Assembly (NCBI GenBank): GCA_947179485.1
Contig: OX359245.1
Location: 55,539,067-55,603,066 of the forward strand
Origin: Allacma fusca
Taxonomy: Eukaryota > Arthropoda > Collembola > Symphypleona > Sminthuridae
Direction: 5' to 3'
DNA: 64,000 bases
The translations under genes were made by a program, and so were the position numbers. The notes under the pieces were generated by a model, which saw only the letters and a program-made list of their open reading frames with translations, ran no database searches and was not told the origin of the DNA. Positions 49,023 through 59,944 of this stretch are shown here, in pieces. Numbering within the stretch: the first letter of the stretch is position 1; every line of letters begins with the position of its first letter.

Positions 49023-49275
49023 GCATAGTAGGGCCCCCTTAAAAACATGTCGCTTTTTGCAAGGAAAGTAATGAAAAAATTAATATATCAAGCCACTAAT
49101 AAGCGACGAAGTTGGTTTCTGTTACAGATTTTACCCAATCGCAACGGATTGGAGATTTAAAGGATCCGTTGCATTTATTTAAACGAAGAACAGCCTATGT
49201 AAAAACGGCGTAAGTATATAATGTTAAGTTTAATGTTTTCCATGATTTGCAAATTATTGCAATCCCAGTTTTCTC

Positions 49276-49305
49276 ATCCACCTTGGTGGATGGCTTGCAG
49301 GCTAG
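49276..49305 (+). mobile_element. Helitron-like 3' terminus
   Basis: A perfect hairpin ATCCACC-TT-GGTGGAT (49276-49291), then ten bases, then CTAG (49302-49305) followed by T, matches the layout of Helitron 3' ends. The 5' end was not identified. Confidence 0.4.
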
Positions 49306-49784
49306 TTAGTTATAAATACAGATGCATATTCTAAACATTTCACAAAACAAAACTAATCCAAAACTAAGCATGTGTCAATTATTTTGAAATACTCCTTGCA
49401 GTTGATCCCTAATATGTTGTAGGGGGTTAAATAGGTTGTAATAATCTCTTGATTTTAGTTTCATTTCTTACAGGTTATTAAATTACGAACTGTATTTCTA
49501 ATAGTATTAGATATACAATAGGGTTGCAACTTCTGTATCGTTTCCACTCCATTTGTGTAATGTAACACGTAATACTGGCATCGTCATCCATTTAAGCATA
49601 TTTGGATTGGTATCGATTATGAAAGCATATTACTATATTCTGACGTGTAATGAACTAAAAATCACTCACTCGGGGATATGTGCTACTATTTGCCTTATTA
49701 TTTATATGTTAGCTAAAGCAAACCATAACCAAACCCTGAAAACAATATCAAAGTAGAATTTATTTTAACTGTTTTTGTTGCGCG

Positions 49785-50185
49785 AAACCGATTCTGTAGT
49801 TTTAGAGATAACAGTCATTTGACGTAAAGTACAAAATTTCAAGAATTTTTTTCGAAAAAACTATCGGGCCGATTTTAACGACATATACATTAGCCATTAC
49901 TAATTACATAAACAATATTCACAAAAAGTTTCATTGAAATCGATTCTGTAGTTTTAGAGATAACAGTCATTTGACATAAAGTACAAAATTTCAAGAATTT
50001 TTTTCGAAAAAACTGTCCAGCCGATTGTAACCAAATACGAACTCAGCCTTACGTTTGATACAAGTAATGTCCATAAAAAATTTCAATGAAATCGGTTTAG
50101 TAGTTTTTGCGTAATCGTGCGGAGGGACACAAGGACGTACAGACGTACGGACAAGGCTATTTTACTTGGGGGCTGACGCCACCCT
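49785..50185. mobile_element. Second copy of the TAGGGTGGCGTC element, inverted and truncated
   Basis: This is the reverse complement of the 23595-24123 element. It has the CGCCACCCTA end at 50185 and the AATAGCC, GTACGTC and repeat-unit sequences in matching order. The other inverted end is missing. Confidence 0.65.
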
Positions 50186-50269
50186 AAAAATGGATTTGAC
50201 AAAAATTGGGAAATGTTTTTGTTAACCTTCTCCCGCATGCATTTTACGAGGGACAATGCTACAGTGGTC

Positions 50270-50625
50270 GGATTTTTATAAATCTCCCTGGAAGATTTTT
50301 TTAATTTTCCTTGCTGGTCATGATGTCCCTGTTCGAAGCAAGTTTAAAACTCCCTGTTGACAAAATAATTTTCTTAATACACCCCAACAAATTCAAAAAT
50401 CCCTGCTGAAAAGGTCAACAAATTTGAAAATCCGTGCTACCAAAAAATCATTTTCGTAAATCACGTCAACAAATTCAAAAATCCCTGCTGACAAAAATTG
50501 TTTTCAATAAAACACCTCAACAATTTCGAAAACCCCTGACCAAAAAAAAGTCAACAGATTTGAAAATTTCCCTGCTGAAACATTTTTTTCCCTGGGAAGA
50601 TTCTTCCCGTCTTCCCGATTTAATC
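50270..50625. mobile_element. MITE with TCCCTG-type subterminal repeats
   Basis: The ends are CAGTGGTCGGATTT (about 50271) and AATCTGCACTG (to about 50633), with weak inverted agreement. The interior is dense in CCCTGCTGA and CAACAAATT words. It relates to about 45424-45720. CAGTG ends would suit hAT, but no 8-bp duplication was found. Confidence 0.4.
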
Positions 50626-50925
50626 TGCACTGCTCCAAAATATTTGTGTCCATATTATAAAACAGGATACATACAAATATTTTTAATCACACAATCCACC
50701 TCTATGAAAAACTGCTTCATAACAACACATTCTCTAAAGAAGCAAAATTTTTCTTACTTGATGTACTTGAATACAATTTTGAGATCCAGACACTATTATA
50801 AGAATCTTCGTGCAATTCCTTAATTTAACAACGTTTCAAGTTTGTCAGGTTTAATTACAAATTGTTACTCTATTCGTAAAACATTAACTTTGGAGGATTG
50901 GAAACGGATTAGCAAATAAAAATTC

Positions 50926-52947
50926 CTAGTACTCGTCGTGTATAAAAGCACTCCTCATAAGCTCATACATACGTAGGCATATTCTAATAAAAATAATTTT
51001 GCACTCTCTTCCTGAAAATTTAATTCCCACCAATTCCCAAAAATGACGAATTCCAGCAATACCCATAAATGTCAGAAACATGACAAACACACCACTGGTT
51101 TGTGTCAATGATAGCGGTTCCGAATTACCGTGGGATTCACGGATTAATCTTTCTGCAACTTCAACTTTAAAGTAAATATCGAGAAATATTTTCTTCATCA
51201 TACCATTTATCACACTCTGGGTTATCTCTTTAAATAATTCTATGACTCCGGTTGTAATAAATTGATGTGCAATAGAATATAACACAGCTGCATTTGGATT
51301 ATAAAATGTCCAAACTATAGGCATCATAGAGCGCGATTTTAAACCACCGAAGCAGTACAGACGAGGTTTCAACAAATTCAAATGGTTCTCCGCAAACTTA
51401 ATGATAGCATTCTCTTTTAATCCGCATGTTTTTTCTGTTCGCATGAGGAAATCGTAATACTTCTTCTCCACCGCATTATTCACTTGTGACAGAATTTTTG
51501 TTCTATTCCGCAATCCATCAATGTAAGGTACAATTCCGTAGACGTGTTCACTGTCCAACAAGAACAGGTCAGAGTCCGATGCTGGGACAGCAGGCGTGTA
51601 ATCGTTTTCGTACAAATCTTTAAAATCATTTATTCTTGCAGGCTTTAATGGGGTGACAAGAAGACTCTCAATAGAGGCTGTGTACATGTTATTGAGTATA
51701 AACACAACAAAATTCCATACTGTTAATAATAAAGCCAATTTAATTGACGTTCGTGGTCGCGAGACAAATGCAGCAAGAGCTGTAAACATTGGATGTTTTA
51801 TCGACGGGCAGGACTTGATGACTAGCGCCAATAAGCAAACGGATAAACCAAGACAGATCCAGGTATAGACGTCAATTGGGCGAAAGAATGCTAGTGGGCT
51901 TATTTTCAAGCTCTGAGTGTCATTTACGAAATAGAAGAAACCATATTCCTTGTAATTTTCAAACAATTGCATTGTATGTTTACTAGGCGGCCATGTTGAT
52001 TCATATCTGCCGTGAATTCCTCCCATTTTACTATCGCCAAACGTCTCTCTGAATACGGCTGTAGCGTTTAAAAACTTGATCATTGAAGCGTAAATAATAA
52101 TAATAAAATTATCGGATTGTACTGCGTCTCCAAGTTTCCTGAGATCTCGGAGAGTCAAGCTCTGGAATCGCTGCTGCCAGTTAGCTTCTTCTGAATCATG
52201 GCCCTCTGGCAGAGCAAGCATGAACTTATGGCGATTATAGTTGTAGCGCCATTTTGATGATCGCTTAAGTTTGGCATCGAATTCCAACCTAGAATTTGTG
52301 ATATCGGTTGCTGGTAGCAAATCGCGAGTTGATGTTTTCCTGAGGCATAAAATCTGTGCACGCGTGCAATAAACTTGAAGGACGAAGATGTTTTCGATCA
52401 GTGTTGAAACTGGGTTCCACTCTACAAAAAGCATGTTTTCAGGAAATGCAATAAATTTATTTGACAATTTCAGACGAACTTCTCTTTTAAATATCCCAAG
52501 TTCCATCACGTTAAACTCCTTGTCTTTGGGGTACAGTAAAATGACGTAGTCTCGTTCCGGTTTGGAGGAAATGGCAATTTGGCTTGCACTATTCAGCCAG
52601 TTTAGAGTTTTGTCATTTTTACCAGTTCTTCGAAGGTTCTTCATCAGTAAATACAATTTGCAGTTATATTTACCCAATTTTGTGTCCTGCGTGAGTCGCA
52701 GGAATTTTTCATTTGTGATAATTATGACTGGATGAAGGATTCTGTCAGAACACTTTAAAACTAACCATTCTTGACTTTGTTCATTTACTTTATTTGTTGT
52801 AGCTTTAGGTGAAATCAAAATAGTTTCGCAATCGTCTAGTGGAACCAAAAAATGGAAAAGAAATATTTGGGGTTTAGAAGATGCCGTATAAAGAAGAGAA
52901 GAAATTATGATCAGTGAAGTTAGACCCACACTGTAATTGCGTTCCAT
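50926..52947 (-). CDS. Divergent ionotropic receptor-like protein, intact (copy 5)
   Basis: An intact single-exon gene of 673 residues, started at the conserved MERNYS with the AACATGGA context. The signal peptide (to about residue 24) is followed by the N-terminal domain. The first membrane segment is YTWICLGLSVCLLALVIK, the pore-like loop ends in SRPRTSIK, and the third segment carries YTASIESLL, which is closer to the glutamate-receptor SYTANLAAFL motif than in the other copies. The S2-like lobe and last segment (LTQTSGVFVMFLTFMGIAGI) follow, then a tail of about 35 residues with repeated Cys, Arg and Ile. It is the functional counterpart of the broken gene at 6778-8754. It differs by few residues outside the tail and lacks both lesions. 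Role and ligand are inferred from family architecture only. Confidence 0.72.
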   Translation of the reverse strand: MERNYSVGLTSLIIISSLLYTASSKPQIFLFHFLVPLDDCETILISPKATTNKVNEQSQEWLVLKCSDRILHPVIIITNEKFLRLTQDTKLGKYNCKLYLLMKNLRRTGKNDKTLNWLNSASQIAISSKPERDYVILLYPKDKEFNVMELGIFKREVRLKLSNKFIAFPENMLFVEWNPVSTLIENIFVLQVYCTRAQILCLRKTSTRDLLPATDITNSRLEFDAKLKRSSKWRYNYNRHKFMLALPEGHDSEEANWQQRFQSLTLRDLRKLGDAVQSDNFIIIIYASMIKFLNATAVFRETFGDSKMGGIHGRYESTWPPSKHTMQLFENYKEYGFFYFVNDTQSLKISPLAFFRPIDVYTWICLGLSVCLLALVIKSCPSIKHPMFTALAAFVSRPRTSIKLALLLTVWNFVVFILNNMYTASIESLLVTPLKPARINDFKDLYENDYTPAVPASDSDLFLLDSEHVYGIVPYIDGLRNRTKILSQVNNAVEKKYYDFLMRTEKTCGLKENAIIKFAENHLNLLKPRLYCFGGLKSRSMMPIVWTFYNPNAAVLYSIAHQFITTGVIELFKEITQSVINGMMKKIFLDIYFKVEVAERLIRESHGNSEPLSLTQTSGVFVMFLTFMGIAGIRHFWELVGIKFSGRECKIIFIRICLRMYELMRSAFIHDEY

Positions 52948-53593
52948 GTTAAAATGGTTTCGATTGAGAATTTTGGACTGCTGGAAAAAACTCTGGAGAA
53001 GAAGTAATTTATGGCTTGGTAATTATTCAATAGTTTCAATACACTATTCCTTCTTCGTCACGTTTGGTCTATAATTTCTTGTCCTATAGGTCAAAGCACA
53101 AGACGACAAGAATGTTATACGGAAAGAATTTTAATTCAATTTTCAGAATCCAATAATTTCAAAAATGAAAATTTAGCACCCTGTGGTGCATAGTAACAAT
53201 AGCAGAAATAATATGGAATGTAGATGTTTCGTAAAATGCAAATAATTTAGTCCTTTAAAAGTATCTAGTTATTTTAAAATGCTATAGCTTTACACCTTAG
53301 GTTGCTTCCTAACATCTGATGGGAATTTGTGAAATGTCAAAAGCTCGAAAATGAAAATAATTATCCACCTAATCCGAAGACATGAAATCCTATACCAACA
53401 AACTACTCACCCTGAAAGCTTTCCAGGTAGATCTATTTACTCTTCGTCCAAAATTATATTTGGTGTAAATGCATGACCGCCTTGAGATGGCATGTTCTGG
53501 GACGCGGTTGGAAATTTGAGTAAACGTTGGGAAGCAATATAAGATTACATGACTTTTTGCACCCCGTTTCCATTGTAACGTTACACTCGGGAG
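52948..53593. other. Upstream region of copy 5
   Basis: This holds the promoter block (53039-53090) and the module with the octamer ATGCAAAT at 53236-53243, almost identical to 8755-9400. A hAT-like element splits the module at its GTGGACA end. Confidence 0.45.
53039..53090 (-). promoter_or_regulatory. Conserved upstream block of receptor copy 5
   Basis: This is the family promoter block with a GACAAGAAATTATAGACCAA core, about 90-145 bp before the start at 52947. Confidence 0.38.
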
Positions 53594-54822
53594 CAGAGCT
53601 GCGTTCAAGTCAAGTTATTTTAGACAACTTGACTTGAACTTGACTTGAACTTGAAAAAGTTGTCTAAGCGAGGTATCCGTACTTGTACTTGATGAATCAA
53701 GTTTCTCAAACAACTTGAGTATTCAAGTACTCGATTTTCAAGTTCATTTTATTGAACTTGAACTTGATCATAACTTGACGTTCAAGTTGGGCACATAACT
53801 TGACTTGAACGTGAACTTGTACTTGAACTTGATTATTCAAGTAATTTTTTCATAAATGAATAAACAATACTAAAAATTTCGTCCACAACTATTATAGCTA
53901 ATAACGGCTAGGTCGTGATTAGTATAAACTAAACGGCATGAAGGTGATATTCTCTACTTTAAAATTGCTGAAAATTTTAAAATACTTGTCAAATAACTGT
54001 AAACATTGTAGTCCAATCTAATTTACTAATTACCACTATTAAGAGTTTAGAAATCACATTACTGGCCTGTTCACATTAGTGTTGCACTCATCTGGTGAAT
54101 GTAACCAGCAGTTATACTCTTAAATATTTGTCGTCGTTAACTTTTTTTAACCAATGTTGATTTATAAGATTGTTGGTTGTTCGTCTGCGCCATTGTGTTT
54201 AATATCAGCAAAAATTATTTTTACATGAAATAATAAATTATTCTTACACTTCTTCTTAGCTTCAGAACAGGTGGAGTGAACAATCACTTCATTTTTATAA
54301 TGGAACAAGAACCCCGAGTATCAAGAACATCTTTATAAAACAATAGGACGGAAATTTTAATTATTCAAAATTTAAAGTATGGAAACAGGACTAGGACACA
54401 AGAATTATTCTCGACCCCTGGCCATCGTGGAGGCGACTTTAATTTCGATGGAATGAAAACAAATACAAAAATGATATTATTACGATGATTGACGCCCAAT
54501 ATTATTTTTAGTGGGATACAATGATGTCACTAATTAGGCATTGCTTACATTGCTTTTCAGTGACAAAAACTCAAGTTATACTCAAGTTTTATTCAAGTAC
54601 TTCCATTCATTGTACTTGAACTTGACTTGACTTTACAATCAAGTAATAAATTATTAACTCGAACTTGATCGAACTTGAACTTGAAAATTCAAGTTAAAAT
54701 TTTAATTTCACTTGAACTTGATGTTCAAGTTTCAAGTTACAAAATTGTCTGCACTTGACTTGACTTGAACTTGATACGCACTTGAACTATTCAAGTTATA
54801 CTTGAACTTGAACGCAGCTCTG
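53594..54822. mobile_element. hAT-like element with AACTTGAA subterminal arrays
   Basis: The 1229-bp insertion has perfect 16-bp inverted ends (CAGAGCTGCGTTCAAG) and the 8-bp duplication CTCGGGAG (53586-53593, 54823-54830). The left duplicate (9399 region) shows the empty site. About 230 bp at each end are arrays of ACTTGAA/CAAGTTCAAG words; the centre is AT-rich with no transposase. Confidence 0.9.
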
Positions 54823-55171
54823 CTCGGGAGATGTGGACAAATATACATAAATCAATCATTCGTGATGTTTGGAGCCTCATCTGAAATTTGTGTAACGTTT
54901 TGAGCATACCGCTGAGAATTGCATGAAGGTTTTGAAGAGACCAGACAGGTTTTTGTATACTGTGGCAATTATGTAGTGGTTTACTTTTAGCTAGTATTTT
55001 CTTTATATTGCCATCATTAAATCATCCCGAGGATTATATATGTACATTACGTTGTATCAGGATATAGCAATTTACCATTTGTTTTATGTAAAGATTAGTA
55101 TTTCCTTTGCATTGTTTTCCAAAACTTGTAGACAGCAGCACTGTAATGTAGCATGTACTAATGATTAAAAT

Positions 55172-56027
55172 CAGGGTTGGGTGTTTTTTTGGTTTTTTTC
55201 AAAAAAAACCAAACAACCAGTTTTTTTGGTTTAAACCGGGTTTTTTTGGTTTAAACCAGGTTTTTTTTGGTTTAAACAAATTTTTAATCCAAAACATTCA
55301 TTAATCTGCAAAAACATGTGAATTTGAACAAATTTACTTATTTCTCAAACTCAGTAAGTATCACAAGGCATTAAATATTTAATAATTTAGACATAATTTT
55401 AACGATAACTTTGCAGCATAAACACAAGTTTGGCATTTTTCGTTTTACAAACGATTCCGAATTTCTAAATGCACAAGACTAAAAGCTAATAGTATTATTT
55501 ACTTCACTAAAGTTTAACTACACAATATCACAGTAACTGCACAAGTTTTGTGCACGACGAAATATAAGCATTTTGGATTGAAAATATTAAAATTTTAGGT
55601 GTTTGGTTTAAACCATTGGTTTTTATAAAAAAAACCGTTCGGTTTAAACCATTGGTTTTTATTAAAAAAACCGTTTGGTTTAAACCATTGGTTTTTATTT
55701 TAAAAAACCGTTTGGTTTAAACCATTGGTTTTTATTAAAAAAACCGTTTGGTTTAAACCATTGGTTTTTATTAAAAAAACCGTTTGGTTTAAACCATTGG
55801 TTTTTATTTTTAAAAACCGTTTGGTTTAAACCATTGGTTTTTATTTTAAAAAACCGTTTGGTTTAAACCATTGGTTTTTATTTTAAAAAACCGTTTGGTT
55901 TAAACCATTGGTTTTTATTTAAAAAACCGTTTGGTTTAAACCATTGGTTTTTATTAAAAAAACCGTTTGGTTTAAACCATTGGTTTTTATTAAAAAAACC
56001 GTTTGGTTTAAACCATGGTTTAAATCA
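55172..56027. mobile_element. Insertion with GGTTTAAACC palindromic tandem array
   Basis: The 856-bp insertion is bounded by ATTAAAAT duplications (55164-55171, 56028-56035). The left duplicate near 9740 has the empty site. It begins CAGGGTTGGG, like hAT elements, but the right end is not a clear inverted match. Confidence 0.7.
55610..56020. repeat. Tandem array, about 11 units of a 35-38 bp palindromic unit
   Basis: Each unit contains GGTTTAAACC, CATTGGTTTTTAT and AAAAAACCGTTT. Units differ in length within the A/T runs. Since the unit contains palindromes, the array can form cruciforms or long hairpins. Confidence 0.85.
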
Positions 56028-57389
56028 ATTAAAATGAATAATGGATATTTAAAAATTAATCGTGCCAGATTTTAGCGTTAGTTTTAATTTGAAATGTGCA
56101 CCTAGTAGACATTGCACTGGTTGGTGCTCGTTGGAAAATTAACATGTGTTGAATTTACTTGTTTGTATAATAAACGAAATAGTACAAGTTCATCCACCAT
56201 TTTATTTCGACCCTGGCACGGAAATAGATACTCCAAACATAATCCACATTTTGTTTAGCTAATGCAAATAATTCTCATCTTACGGGTGATTTGAAACCTT
56301 TTTGAAACGTTCATAATACCTTTAGGAAACAAGTGTCAGATGTATTGACAAAATATAGTTTAAAAGAGTCTTATACAGAACATTAATTTTCGATTGTACA
56401 CAATTATTTCAAATAAATATGTGGGTATCTTATATTAGTGAATATGTCATAAATTATTCCCTTATGAGATCAGGGAATTCCTTTTGTGTTTACAAGTACG
56501 TATAAATATATGTGTTTTTTGGAACATTATCCGCTAACTTTAATGAAAAATGTTTTACTCCTGTTGGAAAAAATTGGGTTACATATTTGGACATCCGGGG
56601 GGCAGTCTCTTCAAACCTTCTCCATTACTTGTTACCAATTCCGCTTACATATGATTTTATGGCAATTATTATATAACATTTTGCAAAATATACTTTTTTA
56701 ACTGCTCAAAACCTATATATGTATTTAAACTATTTTGTAAATAGGAGCGATGCAGGAAAAATTAGACGTCCATTGTTAATATTTTAATATGACGTGAGAT
56801 TTACGGACATGTCTCTCGACTAAATTCTTGACTTTTTTCCTTCCAAAAGTTTTTTTTCTAGTTTATTTGATCCTATCCAATTTGTGCAAGGAGTAAGAGC
56901 TGCAGGAAAGCAAAGTTTTGACTATTTATGAAAAGTGAACCGAGAAGACTATTGTTTACAGCTGGCTAGGCGAAGCCATGACGACGTCAAAAGATCACCA
57001 AACAGCTTACATTGAAACAACTGCTTACGAATTAATTAAATATTAACATTAATTATTAATTTTTTAAATTTTATTAAAACTGACATTTATTTAAGATTTT
57101 GCAGTCAACTCTCGCTGAACTCTTTTATGGCCAGTTTCTGAAGAATTCAACGTTGGATCTCCCGCTTTGCTATTCTTTGAAATAGCTGTAAATTAGATAA
57201 AAATAATGGTAAAATTTTATTTTTGTAAAATTTGATTCCAAATTAAAAAGTTTCAAAATTTCCGTTTGTCCACAACATTCATGTCGGAATAAAAGTGCTT
57301 GCTCTACTTCTAGTATTCAGTGTTTTGGGGGTTTTACTTTCCCGGCAACAAAATTACGTTCCACCGGCTAATAGTATCAAACCCATTAC
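56028..57389. other. Intergenic of the right duplicate
   Basis: This matches 9740-11110 of the left copy, including a second octamer ATGCAAAT at 56262-56269. No gene was seen. Confidence 0.4.
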
Positions 57390-58297
57390 TAGGGTTTGTC
57401 GATTTTTAAATGCCTTAGGTATTTTGCCTGCCCGGTATTATTTGTCCATAGCAAGGCAAAAAAACAATTTATGCCTTCGCCTTGCCCTTAAAAATAAATG
57501 CCGGGCAAAAAGGCAATAAATGCATGGCAAAAATGGTAAAAATGGCAAAAATTATGGCAACAAAAAACTTCTCGCGAAAAATCTTTTGCGGGGCATGTTG
57601 AGGTGCCGTATTGTGCCATGAAGAAGTCAAACCTGTTCAGCAGACTTGAGCAGACTCAACAACAATGAGTATGCTTTCAAAAATGCCACCATTATAAATC
57701 AAAAATTTGGAACAAATGTGAGAATGCTGGACTATTTGTTTTCAATTTTTAATTTTAGTATACATCCAAAAGTGTTTAACATTATAAAAACCGACAACAC
57801 TCATTGAATTTGTCACTTTTTGGGAACTATTTTGTCTAAGTGGAAACTATCGCCAAAAATATGTGAACACAAACTAACAATGTTCCAAATCACTATCAGA
57901 ATACGGTTCCTCAATTATCAATATTGTTTCAAGTTCATCGTCCGTTTTTTGGTCGCCTTCATCAATTTCATTGAGGCTATTAACATGTGACAAAGTGTCT
58001 GCAAATAAGTAATTGTATATCGAATCCACGATCCCACATTCTTTTGCTTGTTTGAAAGTCTATTTTGAAGTTGGCCGCGGTCGGAGCAAGCACTCATGAT
58101 GGCGGAAATAGAGCGTTCCATGAGCATAGTTAATTTATGCCAATTTTGCAAAAGGCAAAAAACATTAAATGCCAATTCTGCCAGAATGGCATAAAAAATC
58201 ATTTTTTGCCTATGTGAATAAATGTCCTAAATGCCTGCCAAATTTGCCTGCCAAATTTGCCATTTATGCCATGGCATTTAAAAATCGACAAACCCTA
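57390..58297. mobile_element. hAT-like element with GCATTTATGCC subterminal words
   Basis: The 908-bp insertion has perfect 25-bp inverted ends (starting TAGGGTTTGTCGATT) and the 8-bp duplication CCCATTAC (57382-57389, 58298-58305). The left duplicate near 11115 is the empty site. A 94-codon minus-strand frame (57918-58202) has ERSIS and NRLS motifs that may be a trace of a hAT dimerisation domain; this is weak. Confidence 0.9.
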
Positions 58298-59944
58298 CCC
58301 ATTACCCTCATTTCCAGTAAACGTTTCACTTACAATTAAATCAGAGGTTGTAGAATAATTAGCAAAATTATTCTACTTCAGTTATACATATACAGTGTAT
58401 CCAAAAATTCACTGAACGTTACCATATTTACTTCCTACTTCTTTTTCATTTCTAGTTTAATGAATTTTATTGTTGTGTTCAATTATTTTAGATCGTTTCC
58501 CCCAATTTTAGCAAATTCTTTCCCACGATTTTTCAACTACTGTCTTTTATAAAAGCTTGTTTTTTTAAATTACAAGAAAATTCTTTAAAAATTAGAAGAT
58601 CCGTACATCTGTAAATGTTTACTCGCATTTAATTTCAAATTTCTACCTAATTGTTGTACTTCTATGTATGCATTCATCAAGGTAGAATTATAATACTACT
58701 AGCCTATGCTGCTTATTTAGTGAAAATATTTCACTATGAATATTCGCTAGTCTGTCGAACATAGTCCTTTCCACTGGTACAAGAATAAATATGGTTGCAT
58801 TTACCGGACACAGCATTGGTGTTATGATGGCCTGGGACTGCATGTCCTTCTGATCCTATGATGTAAAGTAGGCTACTGGTTGGATTATTGTGTCACTGAC
58901 AATGTCCCACCACTTGGCTGATTTCATAATGAGGGTGATCTGCATCATTCATAGCTTGTAGATACCCGCCTGTCAAATTTTCAAAAAGAAAATTTCAAAT
59001 GTCCTATTGCCCGAACCCAGAGAAGATGGCGTCAAGTTTGTGGTTTGTGTGAACACTATTTGTAGTGCCTACAATTCCACCAACTTTCAATAATTTCTGA
59101 AGTTCACATCGGAAGACTTTGCTTGTGAGAAGTCGATTTTCAATACAACAAATGAAACTGACATGCTCTAATTGTAAAAGAAACGTATTTTCATTACAAA
59201 GTACACTATCTACATAAAGATTTCCAAGGGAACTGTAAAATTCTGCCACTTTATGAAGCGACCATTATATCAATCTTCATACATAAACTAATTATATTAA
59301 AAAAATTAAGGTTTTTAAGGTTTACGTAAAAAGTTGTAGTTTATTTATATAAGCCATGCCAAATTTGGAAACAAAGCCTTCTTCTGGTCCTGACGGAGAG
59401 ATATTATTAGCGCCTTGATTCTACTTGAAATATTATCTATATTCTTTTGAAACTTCAATGAATTTCTTAGGTTTTACGGGCTTCGGCTTATTTGCATGCT
59501 TAGTTATAAGAAAAACTACATAAATGTTGCCCATATTCCTTAGTTTATTTAAAAACATAGATATTTAAATGTGAAAAAAAAACATTGATGATGGCAAAAT
59601 GGAATCGTATTATGAACGTTCACGCAACAAGCATGTGAAGAACAGCACTCGCAAGCTGACATGAATTTGAATCCCAAGGGCCAATGTACATGTACATATA
59701 CTTCTGAAAATGTTTTCGCAAATTTAGTTTCAACATTTCTTTGCAAATTTTATTAGCAGAGTCTCACTTTAATCATACAAACGATTTGAAAACTACATCT
59801 CCGAAATATGACAAATGAAGCAACATTTTGTTAAACGCTGATTTTTTAAACATCATCAAATTAATTGTTTAAAATAATTGGTGCTTTGGTGTAGATTTTC
59901 ACAAGCGGAGATTGGCACTAGACATTCAAAATCAATTACGACCA
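58298..59944. other. Intergenic, 3' flank of copy 6
   Basis: This matches 11110-11345 and 12505-13644. About 265 bp at 58779-59040 are missing from the left copy. On the minus strand they read partly as protein-like sequence running into KVFRCELQKLL, but no family is recognised. Confidence 0.35.

Larger units (their letters stand above)
48058..49784. other. Intergenic with small structures
   Basis: A 75-codon frame at 48350-48577 directly follows a plausible splice acceptor (TTGTTGCAAG) but has no recognised family. A perfect hairpin lies at 48992-49022 and a Helitron-like end at 49276-49305. Otherwise it is AT-rich. Confidence 0.35.

Noticed and set aside
53594..54822. CRISPR-like impression from regularly repeated CAAGTTCAAG words
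   Set aside because: Spacing is irregular, there are no unique spacers of equal size, and the inverted ends with an 8-bp duplication show a transposon.
55610..56020. CRISPR-like tandem array of 35-38 bp units
   Set aside because: The whole unit repeats with no variable spacers and the array sits inside an inserted element in a eukaryotic genome.
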